Source of the DNA: Protostelium mycophagum
Taxonomy: Eukaryota; Evosea; Variosea; Protosteliida; Protosteliaceae
Assembly: GCA_002081555.1 (NCBI GenBank)
Contig: MZNV01002981.1
Location: forward strand, 1 to 22,482
DNA length: 22,482 nucleotides
Direction: 5' to 3'
The notes under the pieces were generated by a model. That model was not told the origin of the DNA, ran no database searches, and saw only the letters and a program-made list of their open reading frames with translations. Every line of letters begins with the position of its first letter. Position 1 is the first letter of the stretch. Position numbers and translations under genes: made by a program. Shown here in pieces: positions 8,650 to 19,383 of this stretch.

Positions 8650-11600
8650 TGCCTTCAGAAGACGCTAATCGGAATGAATTACTGCATCTCAAATCTAGCC
8701 AGACAATGCCTTCTTTGATGGAAGTCGGAACGCAAAGAGGGTAAGCATTGGTAATCGTTTGATGTTCTGAGTAGGCAAAAGAGATGAGATGGTCTTGGAT
8801 ACACAACGTAACGTCGCACGCATAAGTGCGATATTCTCAACAGAAGAGGTGAACCAAGTCAATATCAGTTTTTTCTGCGGCTGATGCTGTTCTTGCAGCG
8901 AACAAAAGAACTGGAATCGATCATCGCCTTGAAGTCAAGACAACTCGTTCGATTACAAAAGGAAGTGAAGAGTCTGGTCAGAATACAGCAACAACAGGCG
9001 AATACCATAGAAAACAGTTTTCACGACAGTAGGGAGCTGGAAGATCGGTTGCATCAATATGAACAGAAATCGAAGAGTGATGAACGCACTATAAAGGTAT
9101 GCAATCGCCTTTTTTCGTCGAAATGTGAACAGCGAGTGCGGATATTCAAATTTGTTTTTTTAACATTCTCACCGGTGTGCAGAGCTTGCAAGAAAAATTA
9201 GCAGAGGTGACATCTTCATACCAACGAATTTTACAATCGTACACATCTTCTGTGGAAGAGAAGAGAGGAAATCCACCTGGTCCTAAAAGAGTCATCCCCA
9301 CGCCGAAAATCACTAAGAAATTAGAACCCGTGCCTCCAGCAAAAAAAGAAGGCGTTCCACCCTCTTCCCCACCACAAGGAATGCCAACCACAACTCCACT
9401 GACTAATTTAAGACATCCAGACAGTCCTCCACTGAGAAATGGTACCTTGTCTCTTTTTTTCTCGATATTTAACCAGAAATCAAAATAATTCATGAAATAA
9501 ACATCTTATTAAAGAAGAAGATCAATATCTACAGAGCTGACCTCAAGCCCGAGAGTATTCATCAACGAGGAACCGCCGATTTCACCTTTCAAAAGCCTGA
9601 TGAACCAGCACCAAGGCCTTCTGACATCACTAATTCAATTTATCAAGACATCTTCCCCTGCTCTAGCGGAGCAAACAAATGAAGGGTCAGTCCTTTACTC
9701 TTGATTTGAGCTTTAAAGAAACTTCATCTTCATTGGAATGAAAAAGATGGTTGTGAAAAAATGTTTTTAACATCTTCAGCGACATATTAGTAGCTGCGGA
9801 AGCTGGGCGTCTGGTCGGAGCCTCAACATCAATGTTGTACAGATACCATAGAGACAAAGACCAGCTGGAGATAAGATCAAGGAATTCCCCGCGAGAATCA
9901 AAAGGAAATTCTTCTTGGTTTCCAACCTCGAAAGGTCTGGTGGGAAAATGTCTCAGGGAGAATATCATTATCAGAATACCCTCTTCAGTTGATCAAGATC
10001 CAGTTTTCGACCCCAAATATGATGACAGACAAGGTATCTATTAAATTAAACTTAAACGAGATTATCTATATGTGAAATTGCTTATGGTTTTATAAAGATG
10101 ATTGAATGGTTTAGGGATCAATCCGAGCTCAGTATTATATGTACCAATAGGATATAATCATGATATCATTGGTGTCTTACAATTTTTGCATTTAAACAAG
10201 TCATTTACCGAAGATGATGAGGAAATGATGAAGCTGATCGAGCCAGTGATCGGGAGCACCCTACAGAATCATCTCTCAATGTACAGATTGAAAGCGGAGA
10301 AATTGAGAGACGTGCAATTATTAGAATCTTGCAAGTTAATATCATCAGAACTGGACATTAGTTCTCTATCCAACACCATATCATACAATGCGACCATAGT
10401 GGCGCAAGCGGAGGACTGCCGGCTCTATCTCATAGATACTACATCTAAAGAGCTTGTCTCCATAAATCAAGATACACCAGACCATCGTTACCCCATGAAT
10501 CGAGGGATAGTAGGATTTGTTGCAACAACAGGACAGCAGGTACATGAACTCATAGTACATGATATTTAGAGTGACAGATCAACATACCCGATGCGAGGGA
10601 TGATTCCAGGTTCGATCCTCTTGTCGATCAAGTTTTGGGCAAACTCACTACAAGTTGCCTTTGTGTGCCTATCAAGGTATCTACATCTATCATTCCTTTA
10701 AATGATGCTGATGTACTATAGAACGAGAGTGAAGAGACGTTAGCAGTAATATCTATGCTGAACCACAAGGGCGGACCGTTTAGTTGGTCAGATGCTGAGG
10801 CGATAGTGTCATTATCACACCAAATATTCTCAGCCTTGAGCAATGCGGAATTATTCCACAAAACTCTTCTGGGATTCAATGCGGCACTTTCGTCACAGCA
10901 AAAATATCAATGCCTTTTAGAAGTCGCAGAATCATTAACATCACAATTGGACGAAAACAAACTGATTCCTTACATAATGAGGAGAGCCAGAGAGTTGGTT
11001 AATGCTGAGAGGTATTTTTGACCTTTTTGACATGGAATAATTTTACCAAGGTGCTCGCTGTTTCTGATGAACCACGATCGCAACGAATTAAGATCCAGGG
11101 TAAGAAGTTGATGAGATTAAATGTGATAACAATGTATTTAGGTTGCTGAGGGCACGAATGAAGATATCAGAGTGCCTCTGAAGACTGGTATAGCAGGTCA
11201 TGTGGCAAGTACAGGGCAGTTGTTGAACATCTCTGAAGCATACGATGACCCAAGGTATTGCTATATCATCAAATATCATTATCTGGTGAGAGAATACTGA
11301 GATAAATGAAGGTTCAACATTGATGTAGATAAAAAGACAGGGTACAAGACGAGGAATATTCTGTGCGTACCGATTTACAACGAGCAAGAGCAGATCATAG
11401 GAGTCACACAATTGATCAACAAATTTAATGGAAATTTTATACGAGACGACGAGGAGATTTTGAAGGCTTTCTCCATATTTTGTGCCATTACGCTACGTAA
11501 TGCGAGTCTGTACAAACAAGCGATTCAGTCACAACACAAAACACAAGCACTCCTGGATGTGGCCATGGCGATATCTTCAGAGACAAATATTCAGGGCTTG

Positions 11601-13235
11601 CTCAAATCAATCATGAAACACGCTAGAAGATGTGTCAAAGTGAGCCCTTTAATTGATCTAATATCAGAGAAGGAAACAACTGATGAACACTAGGCTGACA
11701 GAGCATCACTCTTTCTGCTCGATCCACAGAATGGGGAATTAAGATCTCAAGTTGCAGAGGGTAAATATACCCTAAGAATCAATTATTGATGATATTAGGA
11801 GTGGAGGAGATTATCATACCATCATCGGATGGGTTAGTGGGGTATGTCGCATCAACTGGCGAGGAGATTTGCATACCAGATGCTTACGGGGATGAGAGAT
11901 TCAATCCTCTTGTCGATGAGATGACAGGATATAAGACCAGATCAGTATTATGTTTGCCTCTACGTACTCCTGACGGTACGGTCATCGGAGTGACGCAGAT
12001 GATGAACAAGAGAGATGGAATATTCAATAGGGAGGATAGAGATTTGCTGCAGGTGAGCACACCATGTATTTTAAGAGTTTCTAAATGCAGCTTCGTGATG
12101 TTCTTTTTCGAAGACCGATGAAGCAAAAGAATAATCAATTCAGGCCTTTGCGGTGTTTGCATCACGGTCAATGAGCTTATCACTTGCTTCGGTACCCAAA
12201 CCTCTGAAGATGGCATCATTAAGCGAAGACCCTCGGTTCATACCTACAGACGCGGATAGAAAGGCGGTCCTCTCATGGTCTTTTGATGCACTGAGTTACA
12301 CGAGAGAAGATTTGATCCGACTGGTTCTGGCCATGTTTGAGATTTTCGGTTTGACGAAGGAGTTCAACATTCCAACGGATAGATTATTCAACTTGATCGT
12401 GGCTATATCGAAAGCTTACAGAGACGTACCTTACCACAATTTTTGGCATGCAGTGGATGTTACACAAGTATGTTTTCAACATCTTATGCTCTTGCTGATT
12501 TCCTTGCAGGTAGTTTTCGCGTTTATGTGGCACGGAAGAACAATAAGAGCAACACTATCATCTTTAGACATATTCGCCTCTTTAATCGCTGCACTCTGCC
12601 ACGATATCGATCACGGAGGGCTGAACAATGCATTCCACGTGAAGGCTCAGACACCATTAGCTTTATTGTACAAAGACACATCAGTGCTGGAGACACATCA
12701 CTGCTCCAGAGCCATCTCCTTACTATCAGAAGTGGACAATGACATACTTTGCGAGCTTACAGAAGAACAAGTGTCGAGCCTCTGGAAAACCTTGATCTCT
12801 GCCATTCTATCAACGGACATGTCGCTACACTTTCACTTGGTCAAAGAGTTCGAGAATATTGTCTCTGTGGAACGGTCTTTCGACGCCGACAAACCAGAAC
12901 ATCGCAAGCTGTTAGCCGACATGGTCCTGAAATGTGCGGATATTTCCAATGTGATCAAGCCTTTTCCCATCGCCAAGAAGTGGGCCGAGATCATCTGTCA
13001 AGAATTCTTTGCCCAAGGAGATATGGAGAGGGATCGGGGGATATCTGTGTCACCCCTCATGAACAGGCAGACAGTGGTTATACCACAGATGCAATTAGGG
13101 TTTATCAACTCGATATGCGTCCCGATATTCACTCTCTTTGGTGTCTTTGATAATTCTCTCACCAACATACAAAAGAATATTCAGAAGAACATAGAGGAAT
13201 GGACAATGGTCCTGCATAATGGAATGAATACATAG
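8646..13235 (+). CDS. Cyclic-nucleotide phosphodiesterase with four GAF domains
   Basis: Predicted 16 exons, roughly 1,230 residues. The N-terminal 130 residues are largely coiled coil (ELESIIALKSRQLVRLQKEV and similar), then a Pro/Lys-rich linker. Four GAF domains follow, encoded about 9780-10290, 10320-10890, 10910-11530 and 11560-12170. NKFDE-type signatures (N-K-Xn-F-X3-D-E): GAF1 has NKSFTEDDE, GAF2 a degenerate NHKGGPFSWSDAE, GAF3 an intact NKFNGNFIRDDE, and GAF4 NKRDGIFNREDR with Arg for the last Glu. The C-terminal class I PDEase domain (about 12260-13210) has YHNFWHAVDVTQ, metal-binding HDIDHGG, KCADISN and the purine-binding QLGFI, so it should be catalytically active. By family knowledge it hydrolyses cAMP and/or cGMP, and GAF domains bind cyclic nucleotide or mediate dimerisation; which GAFs bind is not known. 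Animal GAF-PDEs (PDE2, 5, 6, 10, 11) carry at most two. The stop lies 31 bases from the convergent DENN gene's stop. Confidence 0.9.
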
Positions 13236-13266
13236 CATTCGTGTAACTATTCATCTACCATCTGAT

Positions 13267-15671
13267 TTATATTTTTGGCGATTTAGTGCCCGAAACAAGT
13301 TGATTGAATGATCTCCGTAGGTCTACAGAAGGCAAATTGAATCTGGAAGTCTTCTTCTTTGTATATTCCTGCCAGTATGCGGAGATCTTTCGGTCAATCA
13401 TCGGTTGCATCTGTTCACAATAGAGAGTAAAATGTTGTGATCTGCTCAGCTCAGTTCATTCAGGATTGCTCTGCAAACAGGTGCACACGCTGCGTCATGA
13501 TTGATATTATCAAGTATTACCGGAGAAATTGATCCATGAAATCTCTATAATTAGATGGCATATTTGCTGTCATTTGGTCTATTTTAGCATCGTTTTCTAC
13601 GTATAATCGAGTATCTCCTATCGGTACGCTTGGAATGATCACCTACATGTATCATAAGATAATATACAGATATTATTGTATTACCTCATCCAATAACCAC
13701 TCATGATACCCTATTCTCTGTTAAATGAATAAAAGTGACTAATTTCACCTTTGAACGGGGCCAAGAGTTCTGAGGAAGCGTTGGAACGATATCTATTTCT
13801 TGTTTGTGGTGACATTGCGTCTTCATCCCCGATGACTGATTTGATAGCATCTTTAATCGGTTTTATTGTTTGAAGAGTTAAGGTAGTATGAAATAATATA
13901 TTCTATATGAAAAGGAATTGGATATAATAATTCTTCTTTGGGTGGTGGGGGCAAGCGAAAGGGTTGATTTAGAAGGCCAGTGTCCAAATCATATACCAGT
14001 GCTTCCTTTTGTAATCTCTCTAGCACATCATGGTTCTTTGGCATTTTGACTATGCCATATAAATAAGGAACTGAAATCATTTAGATTCATCCAGCATACA
14101 TTCATAATCATAAATCCTTTTATCCTGATAGCAAACCTGGAGCATCGAGGCATTCATACAATTCCATGGGTAGTATTGGAATAAAAGGCCCTTGTAAGAC
14201 GTATGGCCTAAACATCGGTATCATTGAAAGTCTACAATATATCAGAAGGTTTGATTAATATATTCAAGAATACCCTGCAGCAGAGAGCAATCCTAGATCC
14301 TCTGAAACTAAAATTACCTGTGAAATTTAGAACGAATAGATAAAATGGTGTTTTACCTGTTTTTCCAGCAGGAGAGCTCTGTATATAGCCAATATATTTG
14401 CCAATGGCAACCTCGCAAAAGTGGAGACTACTCCCCATTGCGCTAATTGTTTATCTTCATCCCCTATATAATTCAATATATATATACATACATAAATAAA
14501 CTATGATAACATTCTACCAGGAGGACACTGAAATTGCAGAGATCGTAATTCACCAGGCAGTTGGAAAGATAGACTTGCTGATTCGTGCGGCGGCTCCATA
14601 GCATGGTATGCATTCAATAATGACATTACAGCTGTCACCCGTTACTTGGCTATTTTGACTGAAATATTGGAATAACGATTACTTTACCATCTTCCTGACA
14701 TTCTTCAATGCCAACGACAGCATTCAATTTACGCAACCGCTCACGTGCTATTTAAATTAGATTAAATGAATGATTAGGATGAGTGATAGAATCTACATAC
14801 CTATTATGCTTCCGATCACTTCAAAATGAAGCTGAAAAAATGGGAATTTTGACAACAAACAATAACACCTTAAGGTTTAAGGTTTAATGACTTGGAATCT
14901 GCGGATTTGAATTATGTCATTGTCACCTCGGTGCGAAATAATCTATTGGTGTTCGTGTCTCAAAAGGTAGGCCCTCTATAATGGGGATTTCAGGTAATAA
15001 TGTCTTGGACTATTTATGTTATTATATGAAGGTTTTATTATCTGCTCACCTGGATGGGGGACATCTCAGCGACACAGATACCATATATGAGATGATCTTG
15101 TCCTGTTATCACGAATATGTACATGTTTGCGCTCGCTTCCAGCTGTCTCAATGAATTGGGACAATAGATACCTCATACCTTTGACATACTACCGTACATC
15201 ATCTCGTTAAATACCGAGGAACTTTTCGTTCGTTCTACCATCTTCACATTCACTCCTCCTGGAAAACAAAAATGTGGAAGATATTCAAAGGGTACCCTTC
15301 CTTCATTAAGAACTACTTTATATTGTATTAAATATCAATAACATATAATAGAAAGAGCCACAAATAATATTACGTTTCCTCTGTGGGATATTTCGCGATG
15401 ATGTAAGGTGTGAGCTGTCGTCTTGATTGCTCTGAGCTAAGTTCGTGTTGATTTGTGTTACTAGGTAATCCCGCGATCACAAAAGACTCAAAAATATGAC
15501 CTAAATATTTTCAGAAACTTCAAAAAGTATTTCTATTATTATTGTGTTCAGCCTCAAAGAGAAAAAATGGACGGAACGACCTGTTCTCTTTGGCCTGACT
15601 GCATTCGCAACAGAATAACCTATTCCTCCCTCCTCCTCTTCAGCAGTTGTTGGCGACGTCACGATTTCTCC
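13267..15671 (-). CDS. DENN-domain protein (Rab exchange-factor type), 5' end unresolved
   Basis: Many short introns; about 600 residues recovered. The first reliable exon begins GEIVTSPTTAEEEEGG. uDENN: HIFESFVIAGLP, then FCFPGGVNV made in frame by a GAAAC/GGTACC splice, and YIFVITGQDHLIYGICV. cDENN: CYCLLSKFPFFQLHFEVIGS, ALLLEKQVILVSEDLGLLS, FIPILPMELYECLDAP and VYDLDTGLLNQPFRLPPPPK. dDENN: RDFMDQFLRSQHFTLYCEQM, ending near LVSGTKSPKI. DENN proteins are typically guanine-nucleotide exchange factors for Rab GTPases in membrane traffic; the specific Rab is unknown. Upstream of 15671 the start could come from an exon at about 15835-15883 (MSWFPVPRPPPPS) or one in another phase (SLRRSISK), and neither could be settled. 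The segment 13903-13996 looks both like coding sequence and like an intron. The gene is convergent with the PDE and divergent from APC6. Confidence 0.8.
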
Positions 15672-15876
15672 CTACAGGAGATTAGTGGAACACAGGTGTT
15701 TGGCGCACTTTGAGATGAACGGCAGGAACAATGGATCTCTTTCTAACCCTTCCTTCCTCTTCCATTCTAAGGGTGTCATTCCAGTACATTTTTGTTGTGT
15801 AGATGATGAGTGGAATACGAACATTACCTTGCTGATGGATCGGCGGAGGGAGGAGGTGGCCGAGGCACGGGGAACC

Positions 15877-15923
15877 ACGACATGTTTCTGTTTTGTTTTG
15901 TTTTGTTTATTTACCACGTAAGT
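15877..15923. repeat. Direct repeat of DENN 5' region, copy B
   Basis: On the plus strand this reads ACGACATGTTTCT, a T-rich stretch, then ACGTAAGT. The same two anchors flank a T-rich stretch at 16166-16208. On the minus strand it gives ACTTACGT, an A-rich run, then AAACATGTCG, which places an ATG in a favourable context; in this copy that ATG begins MSWFPVPRPPPPS. Confidence 0.6.
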
Positions 15924-16165
15924 GATATGTGTTTACACATCTGGCGATCGTGGGAAGGGAACTGAGGTCTGACTGGATTTTCCAGAAAGGGTGAGTTTCC
16001 TGCCATAAGGCTAAGGGGAATAGAAGTACAGCGTCTGGGGGGTCGGTCATATTATCTGTGGGATCCTGTGGTATGTTCGTTCGGTGTGCGCTTGTGGGCA
16101 TTTGTCTGTTGGGGCCGAGAGGGATGGTGGTGGTGTTGTTCAGTTGTGTGAGCTTTTTATTCTGT

Positions 16166-16208
16166 ACGACATGTTTCTTTGTGTTTTTGCTTTCACTGTT
16201 ACGTAAGT
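16166..16208. repeat. Direct repeat of DENN 5' region, copy A
   Basis: Partner of 15877-15923. The 13-bp and 8-bp anchors are identical, and the T-rich middle differs in sequence and length. On the minus strand its ATG opens only a ten-codon frame ending in TGA, so it could act as an upstream ORF. Confidence 0.6.
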
Positions 16209-16268
16209 AATCTATCATTACAAGATATTTGACATCTGAGGAATTCATCTTTTAAGAGGTCTGTGCTC

Positions 16269-16275
16269 TATAAAT
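16269..16275 (+). promoter_or_regulatory. TATA-like box upstream of APC6
   Basis: TATAAAT about 155 bases before the APC6 start codon, within the shared region between divergent genes. Assignment rests on sequence and position only. Confidence 0.35.
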
Positions 16276-16429
16276 ACTGTACATAGCTGTGTTTTCATCG
16301 TCGGACCGTTGTGATAGTCAGTCCTTCTGTTGTGTCCCGGGTGTTTTATCCCAAGCACTGGGCAGGAATATTTGTCTCTACTACAACAGGCAGAAAATAT
16401 TTTCGCGCCAAAAGAAAAATTCATAAGCG

Positions 16430-18546
16430 ATGACGACGCCTTCTCTTGATGGATTGCGAAAGCTCATAGAAGATTGCTTTCAAAAGAGATTATACGATGC
16501 AGCTGTCTTTTATTGTCATAAACTGACCTCATTATCGCAAGGTGTGATATGATTGGCTTGAAGTACTGGTTTAAAAGCTACAGATTTGATACCAGAAGAT
16601 GTATATCTATTATCTCAGAGCTACTTTCATACACAACAATTTAAGCGAGCGCTACACCTTCTAAGACAGAAAGATCTCTTAAATCGGGAGGGAGACGAAA
16701 TGGAGCATGATTCCTCCCTTTCATTACAGTGTCGCTATCTAGCAGCCGAGTGTGCCGTGAGTTCTCGACAATTTTAGCTTATATTTCACCTCTGATGAAT
16801 TATTTTTCTTTAATCTAACGTCAAAAGGGACTGCTGAACAATTGGGAGGAGAGCTTACACCTATTAGGAGATGGTCAAATTATTGAGGATGAGTCCCTCC
16901 CAACCGGAAAGACAATCAAGGTCAACATTTTATTTTGATATGTTTAAGAATCTTTTTAACAACTTTCTGTTGACCGAGTACAGTTATCCTCCGCAGTATG
17001 TTCTTTGAGGGGAAAAGCTTTTTTGAATTTAGAAAATCGCACGAGAGCATCGTATTGGCTGCAAGAAGCTGTAAGACTTGACCCAATGAATTATGAGGTA
17101 ACACATCTATCATGTACACTCATGTCAACTTGACACCCTCATCAGGCATTTGACAGCATGATGGAGCATCATTTGATGCCCCTAAAGGAGATGAAAGAGT
17201 TGATTGACAGTGTAGAGTTTCACGAAGACTTTATGTGGCTGAGAGCATTATATCAAGCAAAACTAGACCAAGTAATTCTATGTAAACAACACAAATAATT
17301 ATTTACGGGTACAGTTTGATGTGTCAGAAAGCGAAGAGACCTTCAAACTTCTAGATGAACTGCAGGTAAAATGAATGAACGAGTATATGATTTAAATCAT
17401 TTATAGATGAAAATGCCAGAAGATGTTGATATCTTGACCACTGTAGCCGAAGCACATTATTATAGAAACGAATTTAGATCTGCCTTTGCTATTACCAACA
17501 GGTACAGAAGACATTTATGAGATATTTGTTATTGTTGACATAGACGCAGGCATTTGGGTTTAGACCCCTTCATTCCGGGAACGATGTTGTTACTCCATAT
17601 TGCCTGTCTTCTAGAATTAAGAAAGAAGAATGATCTCTACTACCTGGCTAGAAAATTACAGGAGGAGCAACCGAGTTGGCCGGTCTCTTCTTATGCTTCT
17701 GGATGCTATCATATACTCATCAACAATTTTCAGACCGCGCGGACGCTCTTCAGGTTGTTTTAAAGTTATTGTGCATTATTTTGAGATTAAACAGAAAGTG
17801 CACCAGTTTAAATGGACAATTTGGATATGGTTGGGTGGGATTAGGTCACGCATTCAGTCGCTCTGCCAGTAATTCCAGCCCTGCAGAACACGACTCTGCG
17901 ATTTCTGCCTACAGAAATGCCTCTCGTATCATGCCCGATTCCCACATACCTTTGTTGTCCATAGGTATCTATCCCTTTATTCTATTCATTCAACAACAAC
18001 AGGCATGGAATTGATCAAGATGGAAAATCTAACGATGGCACACCAGAATGTGATATCTGCTCGGGGACTGTGTCCGTACGACCCTCTTACACACAATGAA
18101 TTGGGGGTTATATTTTACAAGAATAAGCAGTATGTACACGAGATACCACATAAATTCATCCTTTATAGATTTAATGAAGCCACGGAATGCTTCAGGGCTG
18201 TTTTAGAGATGCTTCAGAATTCATCAAATGAATCACAAAGCTCGGAGGTAAGGAACACATGGATGAATAATTCATAATATAGAAGGTGTGGGAGGTCACT
18301 GTGATCAATCTAGCCCATTGCCAACGACATCTTAAGAGGTATCAAGAAGCATGTGACTTGTACCAAAAATCCATTCAAAATTCCACGAATAATGCGACAT
18401 CGGAGAGCATGTTGGCTTTCACTTTTCAATTGATGGACAAATTGCCAGAAGCTATAGAGCATTATCACGCAGCATTGTCCCTCAGGCCAGACTACCCTTT
18501 TGCTGTCGCCATGCTCAACACGTGCTTGGAAAATGTCTCCTATTAA
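16430..18546 (+). CDS. CDC16: Anaphase-promoting complex subunit CDC16/APC6
   Basis: Predicted 12 exons, 538 residues, exact frame; introns 16542-16577, 16757-16827, 16921-16983, 17098-17145, 17272-17314, 17366-17406, 17502-17543, 17754-17794, 17965-18002, 18130-18168, 18248-18285. Tandem TPR helices throughout. Segments that match the CDC16 family: CSLRGKAFLNLENRTRASYW, YEAFDSMMEHHLMPLKEM, GYGWVGLGHAFSRSA then DSAISAYRNASRIMPDSHIP, LCPYDPLTHNELGVIFYKNK, VINLAHCQRHLKRYQEA and AIEHYHAALSLRPDYPFAV. CDC16 is a TPR scaffold of the APC/C ubiquitin ligase that controls mitotic exit. The N-terminus (LRKLIEDCFQKRLYDAAVFY) matches the family start. It is somewhat short because it lacks the disordered C-terminal tail of animal forms. 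It is divergent from DENN and convergent with the ankyrin gene, 102 bases apart. Confidence 0.9.
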
Positions 18547-18648
18547 TACATCCTTGAACGTATCTCTCCATTCTTTCAAGAGTATAGAAGTGTGCGCTTG
18601 GTTGCAACCGAAGAGGACTCACTTGATATTGAAATTATATTGGTACAA

Positions 18649-19203
18649 TTAATCTTCTTCCTCTGAAGAGGCCTTCTCGTCATCTTCGGAATCCTCCCAC
18701 AATCTAGCGGTGGGAGGAGCGAGTAACTCTGCAGTCTGTGCATTCTTTGCGACGTCTTTCGCAGTCTGGCCCTGCCCGTTCTGAAAACATCAGAAGAGGT
18801 GATTAAGAATAGAGTACCTTCAGAGTTAAATCGGCACCAGCATCGACCAAAAGTTTGGCGGCTTCTGGAGAGCCCTTCCAAGCAGCCTTGAAAGATTCAG
18901 TCTGATGATCCAAAGGATCCTTGATCCTACCTTGTGAGCTGCAGTCTCCCCAGCCCTGTTTTGAATGTTGACTGCTGCTTTGGCTTGGAGAAGAACGTTA
19001 ATGGAATCTACGTGTCCGCCCGCAGCGGCATAGAAGAGAGCAGTATTTCCAAGAGAATCTGCCTTGTTCACATCTCCGATTTGGCCTACGAGCTCCTAAT
19101 TAAATGTTTGAATTCTAAGTTCATTGAACAGTGGCTGTACCTTCAGGTCGTCATCTCTTCCTTGTTTTGCGCTTTGAAACCAGGTATCTTCCACTGAGGC
19201 CAT
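18649..19203 (-). CDS. Small ankyrin-repeat protein
   Basis: Predicted four exons, about 145 residues, starting MASVEDTWFQSAKQGRDDDL. About three ankyrin repeats follow: a partial first (ELVGQIGDVNKADSLG), then NTALFYAAAGGHVDSINVLL with VNIQNRAGETAAHKAAWKGS, and EAAKLLVDAGADLTLKNGQG with TAKDVAKNAQTAELL. The tail is acidic (WEDSEDDEKASSEEED). Ankyrin repeats bind other proteins; no catalytic domain is present and the partner is unknown. Short stand-alone ankyrin proteins with acidic tails, such as proteasome or ribosomal-protein chaperones, are possible relatives, but nothing here decides this. Introns have normal GT-AG ends; one covers about 18895-18940. Confidence 0.82.
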
Positions 19204-19383
19204 CGTGGTGTTTTGTGTCGGAAAATGGTTGCCTTCTGCAACGTAAGTCAAGCAATAAAACAGAAAAACGGTGTCCAAGGGCAAAATTAATTAATTAAAG
19301 GATGTGACACTTAAGAGAATGCACATAAAAGTCATCTAGTCGTGCACCAAATTGCAGAAGAAATCAAACACAGATAAACTCTT
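19204..19383. other. Short spacer between ankyrin and surface-protein genes
   Basis: No gene is seen. It contains an AT-rich TTAATTAATTAA run near 19288-19299 that could be part of the ankyrin promoter or the surface gene's polyadenylation region. Confidence 0.4.

Larger units (their letters stand above)
15672..16429. other. DENN 5' region and bidirectional promoter with APC6
   Basis: About 760 bases with no firmly assigned coding exon. A minus-strand open frame from ATG 16248 to about 15911 (113 codons, MNSSDVKYLVMIDYL..., Thr/Pro-rich) could be a 5' exon of the DENN gene or a leader. A plus-strand frame at 15685-15921 is also open. GC content looks higher than in neighbouring intergenic DNA. 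A TATAAAT lies at 16269-16275, about 155 bases ahead of the APC6 ATG. Two copies of a 43-47 bp motif sit at 15877-15923 and 16166-16208. Confidence 0.5.

Noticed and set aside
10608-10630. GGTTCGATCC resembling a tRNA T-arm
   Set aside because: It is coding sequence of GAF2 (SRFDPLVDQ), with no cloverleaf partners.
12443-13150. Alternative open frames within the PDE catalytic exons
   Set aside because: They are shadows of the PDEase frame, which carries the HDIDH, CADISN and QLGFI motifs.
14868-14886. TTAAGGTTTAAGGTTTAA, reminiscent of telomeric repeats
   Set aside because: Fewer than three short units inside a DENN intron, ending in a splice acceptor; too short to be called an interstitial telomere.
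15685-15921. Plus-strand open frame ending in a Phe/Cys-rich stretch
   Set aside because: The hydrophobic end comes from a T-rich low-complexity run in the duplicated DENN leader motif; no homology features or convincing partner exons were found.
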